The notes under the pieces were generated by a model, which saw only the letters and a list, made by a program, of their open reading frames with translations, had not been told where the DNA came from and did not search any database. Below are positions 36,107 to 43,619 of a stretch of 52,203 nucleotides of DNA, piece after piece. Location: positions 1 through 52,203 of the forward strand of contig JAFROJ010000011.1 in NCBI GenBank assembly GCA_017429765.1, given 5' to 3'. This DNA comes from Bacteroidales bacterium. Lineage in GTDB: Bacteria; Bacteroidota; Bacteroidia; Bacteroidales; UBA932. A program made the position numbers and the translations under genes. Positions within the stretch are counted from its first letter, which is position 1. Each line of letters starts with the position of its first letter.

Positions 36107-37459
36107 ATGAGCCTATATTCCAAATACAGGATTTCCAAGCCGTCCGCGGCCAAGGTTCCCCCTGAGGCGACGCCCGGAGAGTACCGCCGCCTGAGGAACC
36201 GCACATTCTGGGGCGTGACCGCCGCTTACGCCCTCTATTACGTGTGCAGGATGGCTATGGCGGTCGTGAAGCAGCCTCTCATCGACGGGAACATCCTTTC
36301 CGCCGCCCAGTTGGGAATAATAGGCTCCGCGTTCTATTTTGTCTACGCGGCCGGCAAGTTCGCCAACGGTTTCATCGCCGATTACTGCAACATCCGCCGT
36401 TTCATGGCCACCGGGCTTCTTGTCTCCACCGTGGTGAACCTTCTGATGGGGGTTCTCGGACTGGCTCACGGCTGGTGGGATTTCCCCTCCGCCGTCTTGT
36501 TCTTTGTCTTCGCCCTTGTCTGGGGAGTGAACGGCTACTGCCAGTCCATGGGCGCCCCTCCCGGGGTGATCAGCCTGTCAAGGTGGTTCCCGCTCAACAG
36601 GAGGGGAACCTACTACAGCATCCTCAGCGCCACTCCCTATCTCGGGAAATCATTGTCAGTCTTCGCCTTAGGCTTGGTCGTGGGCTGGATCGGATGGGAG
36701 TACGGCTTCATCTTCTCGGCCATCGCCGGAGTCATCGGCTCCGCCATCATCTTGATATTCGTGTCCGACACTCCTGAAAGCAAGGGGCTTCCCTCGGTCC
36801 AGGAACTGTCCGGCGAGGCACCGCAGAAGACTGACTCGATGCCCGTCAAGGAGCTTCAGAAGATGGTGGTCAGGCATCCCGGGATTTGGATAATCGCCCT
36901 GTCGAGCGCTTTCGTCTACATCACCCAGCACGCCGTCAGCGAGTGGGGAGTGCTCTTCCTGCAGAAAGGAAAGGATTTCTCGCTGGCCTCCGCCACCCAG
37001 ATCATCGCTTTCTCCGAGGCCTTCGGTATCGCGGGAACCGTGCTGGCCGGCTGGCTCTCCGACCGGGTGTTCAAGGGGAACCGTTTCATCCCGGTCCTGT
37101 TCTCGGGAGTGATCTGCCTGATCTCCCTCGGAGGCTTCCTCCTGACAGGGGGAAGTTATTCTATGAATATTGTTTACGTGTCGGTCTTCAGCCTATCCAT
37201 CGGTGTCGTCTATTGCACTGTCGCCGGGCTGATGGCCCTCGATATAGTACCCCGGAAGGCCACCGGCTCCGCCCTCGGAATGGTGGGTCTGGCGAGTTAC
37301 GCCGCCGCCGGTTTGCAGAACGTCGTCAGCGGTTTCATGATCGGCGCCGGAGACTTCGATTTCCGTCCTGTGTCGGTCTTCTGGCTCATTGCCTGCCTGC
37401 TGTCCTTCATGATCCCGGTTCTCTCCTGGCGTCTTCTCAAAATCCAATCAATCAAATAG
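36107..37459 (+). CDS. MFS organophosphate:phosphate antiporter-type transporter (GlpT/UhpT family)
   Basis: The product is 450 residues from the ATG at 36107; an upstream ATG at 36050 would overrun the promoter. Twelve membrane segments are predicted. RNRTFWGVTAAYALYYVCRMAMAVVKQPL (about 28-56) followed by LGIIGSAFYFVYAAGKFANGFIADYCNIR is typical of the OPA subfamily, which imports sugar phosphates or glycerol-3-phosphate in exchange for phosphate. The exact substrate is not determined. It lies three bases before the DUF486 gene. Confidence 0.87.
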   Translation: MSLYSKYRISKPSAAKVPPEATPGEYRRLRNRTFWGVTAAYALYYVCRMAMAVVKQPLIDGNILSAAQLGIIGSAFYFVYAAGKFANGFIADYCNIRRFMATGLLVSTVVNLLMGVLGLAHGWWDFPSAVLFFVFALVWGVNGYCQSMGAPPGVISLSRWFPLNRRGTYYSILSATPYLGKSLSVFALGLVVGWIGWEYGFIFSAIAGVIGSAIILIFVSDTPESKGLPSVQELSGEAPQKTDSMPVKELQKMVVRHPGIWIIALSSAFVYITQHAVSEWGVLFLQKGKDFSLASATQIIAFSEAFGIAGTVLAGWLSDRVFKGNRFIPVLFSGVICLISLGGFLLTGGSYSMNIVYVSVFSLSIGVVYCTVAGLMALDIVPRKATGSALGMVGLASYAAAGLQNVVSGFMIGAGDFDFRPVSVFWLIACLLSFMIPVLSWRLLKIQSIK

Positions 37460-37462
37460 GTA

Positions 37463-37831
37463 ATGCAAGGATTCTGGACAGTCTTGATGCTTGTGTTCTC
37501 AAACATCTTCATGACTTTCGCTTGGTACGGCCATCTGAAACTCGCCGAGATGAAAATCTCGACCGGCTGGCCGCTCATTCTGGTGATTCTTTTCTCCTGG
37601 GGGATCGCCTTCTTCGAGTACTGCCTGACAGTGCCGGCCAACAGGATGGGCTTCCAGTCCAACGGCGGGCCGTTCAACCTGTTGCAACTCAAGGTGATCC
37701 AGGAAGTTGTCTCGCTCACGGTCTTCAGCGTGATCGTCCTGTTCGTGTTCAAGGGACAGGCCATCCACTGGAATCACATCGCGGCCTTTGTCTGCCTCGT
37801 CCTAGCGGTTTTCTTCGTGTTTTTGAAATAA
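37463..37831 (+). CDS. DUF486/DMT-like small membrane protein
   Basis: The product is 122 residues with four membrane segments. The sequence FSNIFMTFAWYGHLK, the segment ILFSWGIAFFEYCLTVPANRMG, then LLQLKVIQEVVSLTVF are hallmarks of the DUF486 family, a small DMT-like (drug/metabolite transporter) group of unknown substrate. Length equals that of the family. It is in the same operon as the OPA transporter and convergent with the CoA-transferase gene, four bases away. Confidence 0.87.
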   Translation: MQGFWTVLMLVFSNIFMTFAWYGHLKLAEMKISTGWPLILVILFSWGIAFFEYCLTVPANRMGFQSNGGPFNLLQLKVIQEVVSLTVFSVIVLFVFKGQAIHWNHIAAFVCLVLAVFFVFLK

Positions 37832-37835
37832 GGGT

Positions 37836-39137
37836 CTACACCTTGACGACGCGCCAATGCGGGCCGAACCGCTCGAACGCCGCGCGGTCAAGAGCCTCCC
37901 GGTCGTCCGGGTGGGCGATGGAAATGAGCAGCCTGGCCCTTTCCTGAAGGGATTTCCCGAACAGGTTCACGTGGCCATATTCAGTGACGACCCACTGGAC
38001 ATCGGCCCTTGGTGTCACCACTCCCGCTCCCTGATGGAGGGTCGGGACAATCTTGGACATTCCCTTCTTGGTGCGGGAGGCGAGGGCTATCATCGACACC
38101 CCGCCCTCTGACATCGCGGCGCCCCTGACGAAATCAAGCTGCCCGCCGGTGCCGGAGAACATTCGCGTGCCGATCGAGTCCGCGCAGACCTGTCCGGTCA
38201 GATCCACCTCCGTGGCGGAGTTGATCGAGGTCACCTTGGGATTGCGGGAGATTGTCCACGGGTTGTTGACATAGCCGATGTCCTTCATCAGCACGTCCGG
38301 ATTGCGGTCGATGAACGAGTACACGTCCGCCGAACCGAGCAGGAACGAAGCCACGATCTTGCCGGTGTCGATCCTCTTGTTCTTCCCCGTGATGATCCCT
38401 TTCCTGATCAAGTCTAGCACTCCGTCGGCGAACATCTCGGTGTGGATTCCCAGGTCCTTGTGGCCGGTAAGCTGGGCCGCGAGGGCGTTCGGGAGGCTAC
38501 CGATGCCCATCTGGAGGCAGGCGCCGTCCTGGACGAGCTCAGCGCAGTTCCTGCCGATAAGCACGTCAGTCTCAGATGGTTCTGAATATTCCTTGGTGTA
38601 GAGGGGAGTGTCGTCGCTGACAAGATAGTCGAACGCTTCCAGGGAAATCAGGTCCCCGTAGGCGAAGGGCACGTTGGGATTGACGACAGCGATCCTCACC
38701 CTGGCGGTCTCTATGGCGGCGGGGGAGCAGTCCACCGAAGTGCCGAGGGAGACCATCCCGTTCTCGTCCGGGAGAGAGACCTGGACCATCGCCGCGCCGA
38801 GCTTCATGGCCCCGCTGCGGTAGAGACGCTGGGTGTCATAGAGATGGATAGGGAGATAGTCGGCATAGCCGGCGTTGACGTTAGCCCTGACGTTGGGTCC
38901 CACAAAGAAACCCTGCTCGAAGAATATTCCCGAATACCTTGGATCCGAATATGGGGCCGCGCCTTCCGTGTGGAAGTGGTGGAAATGGAGATCCTCGACC
39001 TCCCCGGCGTCGGCCCTTCGGACGAGGGCGTCGATGAGTATATGCGGCACGCTGGCGACACTCCCGAGGTGAATATGATCCCCCGATCTGACCGCGGCGA
39101 CGGCCTCGTCGGCAGAGACATAGCGGATTTCTTTCAT
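37836..39137 (-). CDS. Acetyl-CoA hydrolase/4-hydroxybutyrate CoA-transferase family protein
   Basis: The product is 433 residues, the normal length of the family I CoA-transferases acting with 4-hydroxybutyrate, butyrate or propionate. HIHLGSVASVPHILIDAL near the N-terminus, the LQMGIGSLPNALAAQL segment, the catalytic glutamate E234 in GIHTEMFADG, and FSGTGGQLDFVRGA with TEYGHVNLFGKSLQERARLL near the C-terminus are all present. It would move CoA from acetyl- or other acyl-CoA to a carboxylic acid during fermentation. It is monocistronic. Confidence 0.9.
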   Translation of the reverse strand: MKEIRYVSADEAVAAVRSGDHIHLGSVASVPHILIDALVRRADAGEVEDLHFHHFHTEGAAPYSDPRYSGIFFEQGFFVGPNVRANVNAGYADYLPIHLYDTQRLYRSGAMKLGAAMVQVSLPDENGMVSLGTSVDCSPAAIETARVRIAVVNPNVPFAYGDLISLEAFDYLVSDDTPLYTKEYSEPSETDVLIGRNCAELVQDGACLQMGIGSLPNALAAQLTGHKDLGIHTEMFADGVLDLIRKGIITGKNKRIDTGKIVASFLLGSADVYSFIDRNPDVLMKDIGYVNNPWTISRNPKVTSINSATEVDLTGQVCADSIGTRMFSGTGGQLDFVRGAAMSEGGVSMIALASRTKKGMSKIVPTLHQGAGVVTPRADVQWVVTEYGHVNLFGKSLQERARLLISIAHPDDREALDRAAFERFGPHWRVVKV

Positions 39138-39157
39138 CAGTCGTCTATTTGTCTCCG

Positions 39158-39165
39158 CAAAGATA
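39158..39165 (-). promoter_or_regulatory. -7 box of the CoA-transferase gene
   Basis: The minus strand reads TATCTTTG, a perfect -7 match, with a predicted leader of about 18 bases. A -33 element is not clear. Confidence 0.5.
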
Positions 39166-39234
39166 TAAAAAACCGCACGTTTTTCCGCAGCTAAAGATAA
39201 TCATGGGCGAGGGAAGTTTCTCCCTAAAAATCGC

Positions 39235-39242
39235 TAACTTCG
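39235..39242 (+). promoter_or_regulatory. Possible TAnnTTCG box of mazG, near-leaderless
   Basis: TAACTTCG lies five bases before the ATG at 39248 and fits the TAnnTTCG variant seen at 40084 and 50673. TTTC at 39217 is spaced by only 14 bases, so the -33 element is weak. Confidence 0.35.
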
Positions 39243-39247
39243 CGGCC

Positions 39248-40066
39248 ATGTTGAATAAGGAAAAGAAACTTGAGGCGTTCGAGCGGGCGCTGGAGGTGAT
39301 GGACAGGCTGAGGGCGGATTGCCCTTGGAATCATGCCCAGACGAACGACACCCTGAGGCCGATGACCATCGAGGAGGTCTATGAGCTCAGCGACGCCGTC
39401 TTGAAGAAGGACGACAAGGCCCTTGAGAAAGAGCTCGGGGACGTGTTCCTGCACGTCATCTTCTATGCGAAGATCGCCGAGGAGGAGGGACGTTACGACA
39501 TCGCCGACGTGCTTGACAAGCTCTGTGAGAAGATGATCTACCGCCATCCGCACGTGTTCTCAACTATCAAGGTGGCCGACGCCGAGGAGGTCTCGACCAA
39601 CTGGGAGATGCTGAAAGCCAAGGAGAAAGGCGGCAACAAGAGGATCCTTTCAGGAATACCTGACTCGCTCCCTCCGATCCTGAAGGCTTTCTCGATGCAG
39701 GACAAGGCCAGGGGAGTGGGCTTCGACTGGGAGGAGAAGCGTCAGGTCTGGGACAAGGTGAAGGAAGAGCAGCGGGAACTCCAGGCGGAATTCGACGCCC
39801 TTGACTCCGCGGCCACAGAGGAGGAGAGAAAGGCCGCCCATGATCGCGCCGAGGACGAGCTTGGGGATTTCATGTTCGCCACTGTCAACGCCGCGAGGCT
39901 GTACGGTGTGGATCCTGACACGGCTCTCAACAGGGCCTGCGACAAGTTCCGCCGCCGTTTCACCTATCTCGAGGAAAACACGATCCGCCAGGGGAGAGAC
40001 CTCCACGACATGACTCTCGCGGAGATGGACGCGATCTGGGACGAAGGCAAGGCGAAGGGTTTGTAA
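39248..40066 (+). CDS. mazG: Nucleoside triphosphate pyrophosphohydrolase MazG
   Basis: The product is 272 residues; I start at the ATG at 39248, since LNKEKKLEAFERALEVMDRLR begins the family and the residues from upstream starts are not conserved in appearance. Two MazG domains are visible. The first has CPWNHAQTNDTLRPMTIEEVYEL and ELGDVFLHVIFYAKIAEEEG, and ends YRHPHVF. The second has EDELGDFMFATVNAARLYGVDPDTALNRACDKFRRRF. The enzyme hydrolyses non-canonical or excess NTPs to NMP plus pyrophosphate, a housecleaning role. It is followed after 29 bases by the acyltransferase-fold gene, which has its own promoter. Confidence 0.95.
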   Translation: MLNKEKKLEAFERALEVMDRLRADCPWNHAQTNDTLRPMTIEEVYELSDAVLKKDDKALEKELGDVFLHVIFYAKIAEEEGRYDIADVLDKLCEKMIYRHPHVFSTIKVADAEEVSTNWEMLKAKEKGGNKRILSGIPDSLPPILKAFSMQDKARGVGFDWEEKRQVWDKVKEEQRELQAEFDALDSAATEEERKAAHDRAEDELGDFMFATVNAARLYGVDPDTALNRACDKFRRRFTYLEENTIRQGRDLHDMTLAEMDAIWDEGKAKGL

Positions 40067-40091
40067 AAATGACTCCGAATTTTTAAATTCG
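40060..40091 (+). promoter_or_regulatory. Promoter of the YghO/BcerS-like gene, leaderless
   Basis: TTTG (40060-40063), a 20-base spacer and TAAATTCG (40084-40091) repeat exactly the arrangement upstream of tRNA-Gln. The box ends four bases before the ATG at 40096, so the mRNA should begin at or beside the start codon. The -33 element overlaps the mazG stop codon. Confidence 0.6.
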
Positions 40092-40095
40092 CGAA

Positions 40096-41214
40096 ATGCC
40101 ACATTATACGGTAGTTGAGGTTTTGGGTAAAAGGGACTTGAATCGTTTCGTCAAGTTCCCGGACAAGCTGTACAAGGATTGTCCCCAATATGTCCCTGCC
40201 CTTCACGCCGACCAGAGAAAATCCCTGACCAGGATCTCAACCCTCTCATATTGCAAACGCAAGATGTGGATGGTCCTTGACGGGAAGAAGGTCGTGGGAA
40301 GGATCTGCGGGATGATCAATCCCCGCTACAACGCCCTGTACGACAAGAAAAGAGCCCGTTTCGGCTGGTTCGACACGATTGATGACATCGAGGTGGCGAG
40401 GCTCCTGCTCCAGACCGCCGAGGACTGGGCGAGGGAGAATGGGATGACGGAGATCCACGGCCCGCTCTACTACAACACTCTCGGGAAACAGGGGATGCTG
40501 ATCGAGGGTTTCCAGAACATTCCTCCTTTCAACTGCATCTACAATTATCCCTATTACGCCGGCTTCATGGACGCTCTCGGCTACGTCAAGGAATGCGACT
40601 GGGTCCAGTACAAGGTGCCGGCCAACGAGCCGCTTCAGGAGAAGATAACCCGGATAGCCTCTTTGCTTAAGTCGAGGTACAACCTTCATGAGGGGAGCCT
40701 TGACAAGTTGAAGAAGGACAAGAAGATGGTCCGCTACTTCTTCGACGTCTACAACGAGAGTTTCGCTAAGGCGGTGTACAACTTCATTCCCTTCACCAAG
40801 GAGGAGATCGAGGAGGAGGCCGCCGCCGTGCTGCGTTTTGTCAGTGACAAGACAAGTTGCATAGTGTTTGATGAGAATGAGGAACTGGTGGGGTTCGGAA
40901 TAACCTTCCCGACCATCTCGCCCGCTCTGCAAAAAGCTAAAGGTCACATGTTTCCGTTCGGTTGGTGGTATCTCCTCCGGGCCATGAGACATTATGACAC
41001 GGTGGACCTGATGCTCAACGGGGCCGTGCCGAAATGGCAGAACAGCGGTGTGTCGTCGATCTTCCATTGCTCGATGTCGGCGAAGTACCGCGCGGCCGGG
41101 ACGAGATGGGCCATCACCAATCCCCAGATAGAGTCCAACGGGGCCGCGAATGTCTGGGGGAAATATGATAGTGAGCTGTTCATGAGGCGCAGGTGCTTCG
41201 TGAAGGAACTTTAA
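40096..41214 (+). CDS. YghO/BcerS-like GNAT-fold protein, possible ceramide synthase
   Basis: The product is 372 residues with no signal peptide or membrane segment. The sequence has a GNAT-like feel in two halves, with GKKVVGRICGMINPRYN, FGWFDTIDDIEVARLLLQTAEDWARENGMTEIHGPL in parts, and EELVGFGITFPTISPAL. It resembles the YghO/BcerS-like group, whose Caulobacter member was reported as a bacterial ceramide synthase. Many Bacteroidota make sphingolipids, so N-acylation of a sphingoid base is a plausible role. However, no serine palmitoyltransferase or other sphingolipid gene is in the window, and the assignment rests on remembered family resemblance. prfA follows eight bases later. Confidence 0.55.
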   Translation: MPHYTVVEVLGKRDLNRFVKFPDKLYKDCPQYVPALHADQRKSLTRISTLSYCKRKMWMVLDGKKVVGRICGMINPRYNALYDKKRARFGWFDTIDDIEVARLLLQTAEDWARENGMTEIHGPLYYNTLGKQGMLIEGFQNIPPFNCIYNYPYYAGFMDALGYVKECDWVQYKVPANEPLQEKITRIASLLKSRYNLHEGSLDKLKKDKKMVRYFFDVYNESFAKAVYNFIPFTKEEIEEEAAAVLRFVSDKTSCIVFDENEELVGFGITFPTISPALQKAKGHMFPFGWWYLLRAMRHYDTVDLMLNGAVPKWQNSGVSSIFHCSMSAKYRAAGTRWAITNPQIESNGAANVWGKYDSELFMRRRCFVKEL

Positions 41215-41222
41215 GAAAGAAT

Positions 41223-42314
41223 ATGGCGGAGAACACTCTGATAGACAAGATCCTGGCTCTTCAGGACAAATACAATTCGCTGCAGGCCCAGATCTCTGAT
41301 CCCGCGGTGATCGCTGACATGAAGAGATATGTCCAGCTCAACAAGGACTACAAGCAGCTTGAGCCGATCGTGAAGACTGGACTCGACTACAAGAAGAAGA
41401 TCGAGGAACTCGCCGAAGCCAAGGACATCCTGATGAACGAGAAGGACGAGGACCTGCGAGAGATGGCAAGAGCGGAACTGGCTGAGATAGAGCCTCTTAT
41501 CCCTCAGTTGGAGGAACAGATCAAGATCCTCCTAATCCCGGCTGACCCTGACGACGCCAAGAACGCCATCGTGGAGATCCGCGGCGGGACCGGCGGTGAC
41601 GAGGCAGCCATTTTCGCCGGCGACCTGTTCAGGATGTACTCGAAGTTCGCCGAGAAGAGGGGATGGAAGCTCGAGGTCAACGACGCCACCCCCGGCACTT
41701 CCGGAGGGTTCAAGATGATAGTCTTCAAACTCTCCTCCAACGACGAGGGGGTCTACGGGATAATGAAATATGAGTCCGGGGTGCACCGCGTCCAGCGTGT
41801 GCCGCAGACTGAGACCCAGGGCAGGATCCAGACATCAGCGGCCTCCGTGGCCGTTTTCCCCGAGGCCGGCGAGTTCGATGTCGACCTCCGGTGGGAGGAC
41901 ATCCGCCTCGATCTTTTCTGCGCCTCGGGCCCTGGCGGCCAGGGTGTCAACACGACCTATTCCGCCGTCCGCCTGACCCACCTTCCCACCGGCCTCGTGG
42001 TCCAGTGCCAGGAGGAGCGTTCGCAGCTGAAGAACAAGGACCGCGCCTTCGAGGAACTCAGGACCAGGCTCTATAATCTTGAGCATCAGAAATATCTCGA
42101 CGAGATCGGGGCCAAGCGCAAGACCATGGTCTCCACGGGTGACCGTTCCGCCAAGATACGTACCTATAACTATCCCCAGGGTCGTGTGACCGACCACCGC
42201 ATAAACTGGTCGATGTACAACCTCCCGGTCTTCATGGACGGAGACATCCAGGAGTGCATCAACCAGCTTCAGATCGCCGAGAACGCCGAGCGCCTGAAGG
42301 AGGCCGGCGATTGA
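41223..42314 (+). CDS. prfA: Peptide chain release factor 1
   Basis: The product is 363 residues from the ATG at 41223, and residues encoded upstream of it would overlap the previous gene. It recognises UAA and UAG and triggers peptide release. The catalytic GGQ is in ASGPGGQGVNTTYSAVRLTH, and the codon-recognition tripeptide is PQT in RVQRVPQTETQGRIQT, the Bacteroidota version of the RF1 PxT motif. The GTGGDEAAIFAGDLFRMY segment (about 123-140) is also conserved. It is co-transcribed with the acyltransferase-fold gene. Confidence 0.96.
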   Translation: MAENTLIDKILALQDKYNSLQAQISDPAVIADMKRYVQLNKDYKQLEPIVKTGLDYKKKIEELAEAKDILMNEKDEDLREMARAELAEIEPLIPQLEEQIKILLIPADPDDAKNAIVEIRGGTGGDEAAIFAGDLFRMYSKFAEKRGWKLEVNDATPGTSGGFKMIVFKLSSNDEGVYGIMKYESGVHRVQRVPQTETQGRIQTSAASVAVFPEAGEFDVDLRWEDIRLDLFCASGPGGQGVNTTYSAVRLTHLPTGLVVQCQEERSQLKNKDRAFEELRTRLYNLEHQKYLDEIGAKRKTMVSTGDRSAKIRTYNYPQGRVTDHRINWSMYNLPVFMDGDIQECINQLQIAENAERLKEAGD

Positions 42315-42330
42315 TCTTCCCCGAAGTTAT

Positions 42331-42356
42331 GTCACCCTGAGCGAAGCGAAGGGTCT
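42331..42356. repeat. REP-like element between prfA and the queuosine-precursor transporter
   Basis: TGTCACCCTGAGCGAAG then CGAAGGGTC is nearly identical to the element inside the MFS gene at 18620-18646 read on the minus strand. Its ends, ACCCT and AGGGT, are complementary. It occupies most of the 78-base gap; the rest is AT-rich with no clear promoter. Confidence 0.75.
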
Positions 42357-42392
42357 AACAGTGTGCTAGTAAACCACTTAAAAAACTAGAAA

Positions 42393-43073
42393 ATGAGAAA
42401 AACCCACCTGTCTCCCGCTTTTCTGCTGATGGCGACCCTGTTCACGGTCTGCCTCATCACATCCAATTTGTTCGCCGCCAAGGTCTTCGCTATCGGCAAG
42501 GTCACCCTTCCGTGCGCCGTGCTGATATTCCCGGTCTCCTACATCCTGAACGATTGCTTCACTGAGGTTTGGGGATACAGGAAGGCCCGCCTCGTGATCT
42601 GGATGGCGTTCGCGATGAATCTGTTCGTCGCCTTGGCCGCCCAGGTGGCGGTGGCTCTACCGGCCGCGTCTTTCTGGACGGGAGGCGATCATTTCGACTT
42701 CGTTTTCAAGATGGCCCCGAGGATATTGGCGGCGTCGCTTCTGGCCTTCCTGGCAGGGTCCACTTTCAACGCCTATGTCCTCAGCAAGATGAAAATCGCC
42801 CAGGGAGGGAAAGGATTCTCCTTGAGGGCGATAGTCTCCTCTCTCGCCGGAGAGTGCCTTGACTCCTTGATATTCATGCCGATAGCCTTTTGGGGCACCT
42901 CTCTTCGCGACCTTGGCTGGATGATGCTTTGCCAAGTGACCTTCAAGGTTCTCTACGAGATACTCGTCCTCCCCGCCACCGCGGCTGTCGTGAAGAGGCT
43001 GAAGGCGGTCGAGGAAGAGGACGCCTTCGACGTCGATGTCCGTTACAACCCATTCAAGATTTTAGATTATTAG
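42393..43073 (+). CDS. Queuosine precursor transporter, YhhQ family
   Basis: The product is 226 residues with six membrane segments. [36 protein letters not shown] and [20 protein letters not shown] are hallmark motifs of the YhhQ/DUF165 family, which imports preQ0 and/or preQ1. The queF gene begins four bases after its stop codon, so the two genes form a salvage unit for queuosine tRNA modification. The C-terminal tail is acidic. Confidence 0.93.
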   Translation: MRKTHLSPAFLLMATLFTVCLITSNLFAAKVFAIGKVTLPCAVLIFPVSYILNDCFTEVWGYRKARLVIWMAFAMNLFVALAAQVAVALPAASFWTGGDHFDFVFKMAPRILAASLLAFLAGSTFNAYVLSKMKIAQGGKGFSLRAIVSSLAGECLDSLIFMPIAFWGTSLRDLGWMMLCQVTFKVLYEILVLPATAAVVKRLKAVEEEDAFDVDVRYNPFKILDY

Positions 43074-43077
43074 GAAT

Positions 43078-43536
43078 ATGGAAGACAGGAAAAAAGAGGG
43101 CCTGGAGGCCCTGGGCCACAAGACCAGGTACAAGATGGACTACGCCCCCGAGGTGCTGGAGACGTTTGAGAACATGCATCCCGGCAGGGACTATTGGGTC
43201 AGGTTCAACTGCCCTGAGTTCACCACCCTCTGTCCGATCACGGGCCAGCCGGACTTCGCCGAGATCCGGATCAGTTATATTCCCGACATCAGGATGGTCG
43301 AGAGCAAGAGCCTCAAGCTCTACCTCTTCAGCTTCCGCAACCACGGTGGTTTCCACGAGGACTGTGTCAACATTATCCTCAACGACCTTATTCATCTGAT
43401 GGACCCGAAGTACATCGAGGTGCTCGGCCTCTTCAGTCCCCGAGGCGGCATATCCATCCATCCTTTCGCCAATTACGGGCGCCCCGGAACTGAATATGAG
43501 ACTCTGGCGCGCCAGCGTTTCGCCACCCATGAGTGA
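43078..43536 (+). CDS. queF: NADPH-dependent 7-cyano-7-deazaguanine reductase
   Basis: The product is 152 residues, the short (YkvM-type, unimodular) form. It reduces preQ0 to preQ1. The catalytic cysteine C52 and aspartate D59 are in [17 protein letters not shown], the QueF signature [21 protein letters not shown] follows (in two parts, about 75-95), and the C-terminus has [19 protein letters not shown]. No queC, queD or queE is in the window. The dnaK regulatory palindrome begins at its stop codon. Confidence 0.96.
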   Translation: MEDRKKEGLEALGHKTRYKMDYAPEVLETFENMHPGRDYWVRFNCPEFTTLCPITGQPDFAEIRISYIPDIRMVESKSLKLYLFSFRNHGGFHEDCVNIILNDLIHLMDPKYIEVLGLFSPRGGISIHPFANYGRPGTEYETLARQRFATHE

Positions 43537-43546
43537 CAATTTGTCA
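43534..43546. promoter_or_regulatory. Palindromic operator-like site upstream of dnaK
   Basis: TGACAATTTGTCA is a perfect 6-bp inverted repeat around a single T. It overlaps the queF stop codon and lies about 75 bases upstream of dnaK. It is a candidate regulator-binding site for heat-shock control. Confidence 0.45.
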
Positions 43547-43557
43547 GCCCTGGCGGC

Positions 43558-43575
43558 TTGGCATAACATTCGTTG
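43558..43575 (+). promoter_or_regulatory. Possible sigma-54-type promoter of dnaK
   Basis: TTGGCATAACATTCGTTG has the -24 GG and -12-like elements of TGGCAC-N5-TTGCW with mismatches at the second T and the C of the -12 element. No TAnnTTTG box is seen between queF and dnaK, which makes an alternative promoter type more plausible. Confidence 0.35.
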
Positions 43576-43619
43576 TTCCTGACAACCGATTGATTGAAAC
43601 AATAAAAGGAGAAAAGAAT

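Noticed and set aside
36886-37947. 353-codon frame overlapping the OPA transporter and DUF486 genes
   Set aside because: It runs in another frame through two recognisable genes and contains arginine- and proline-rich, domain-free sequence.
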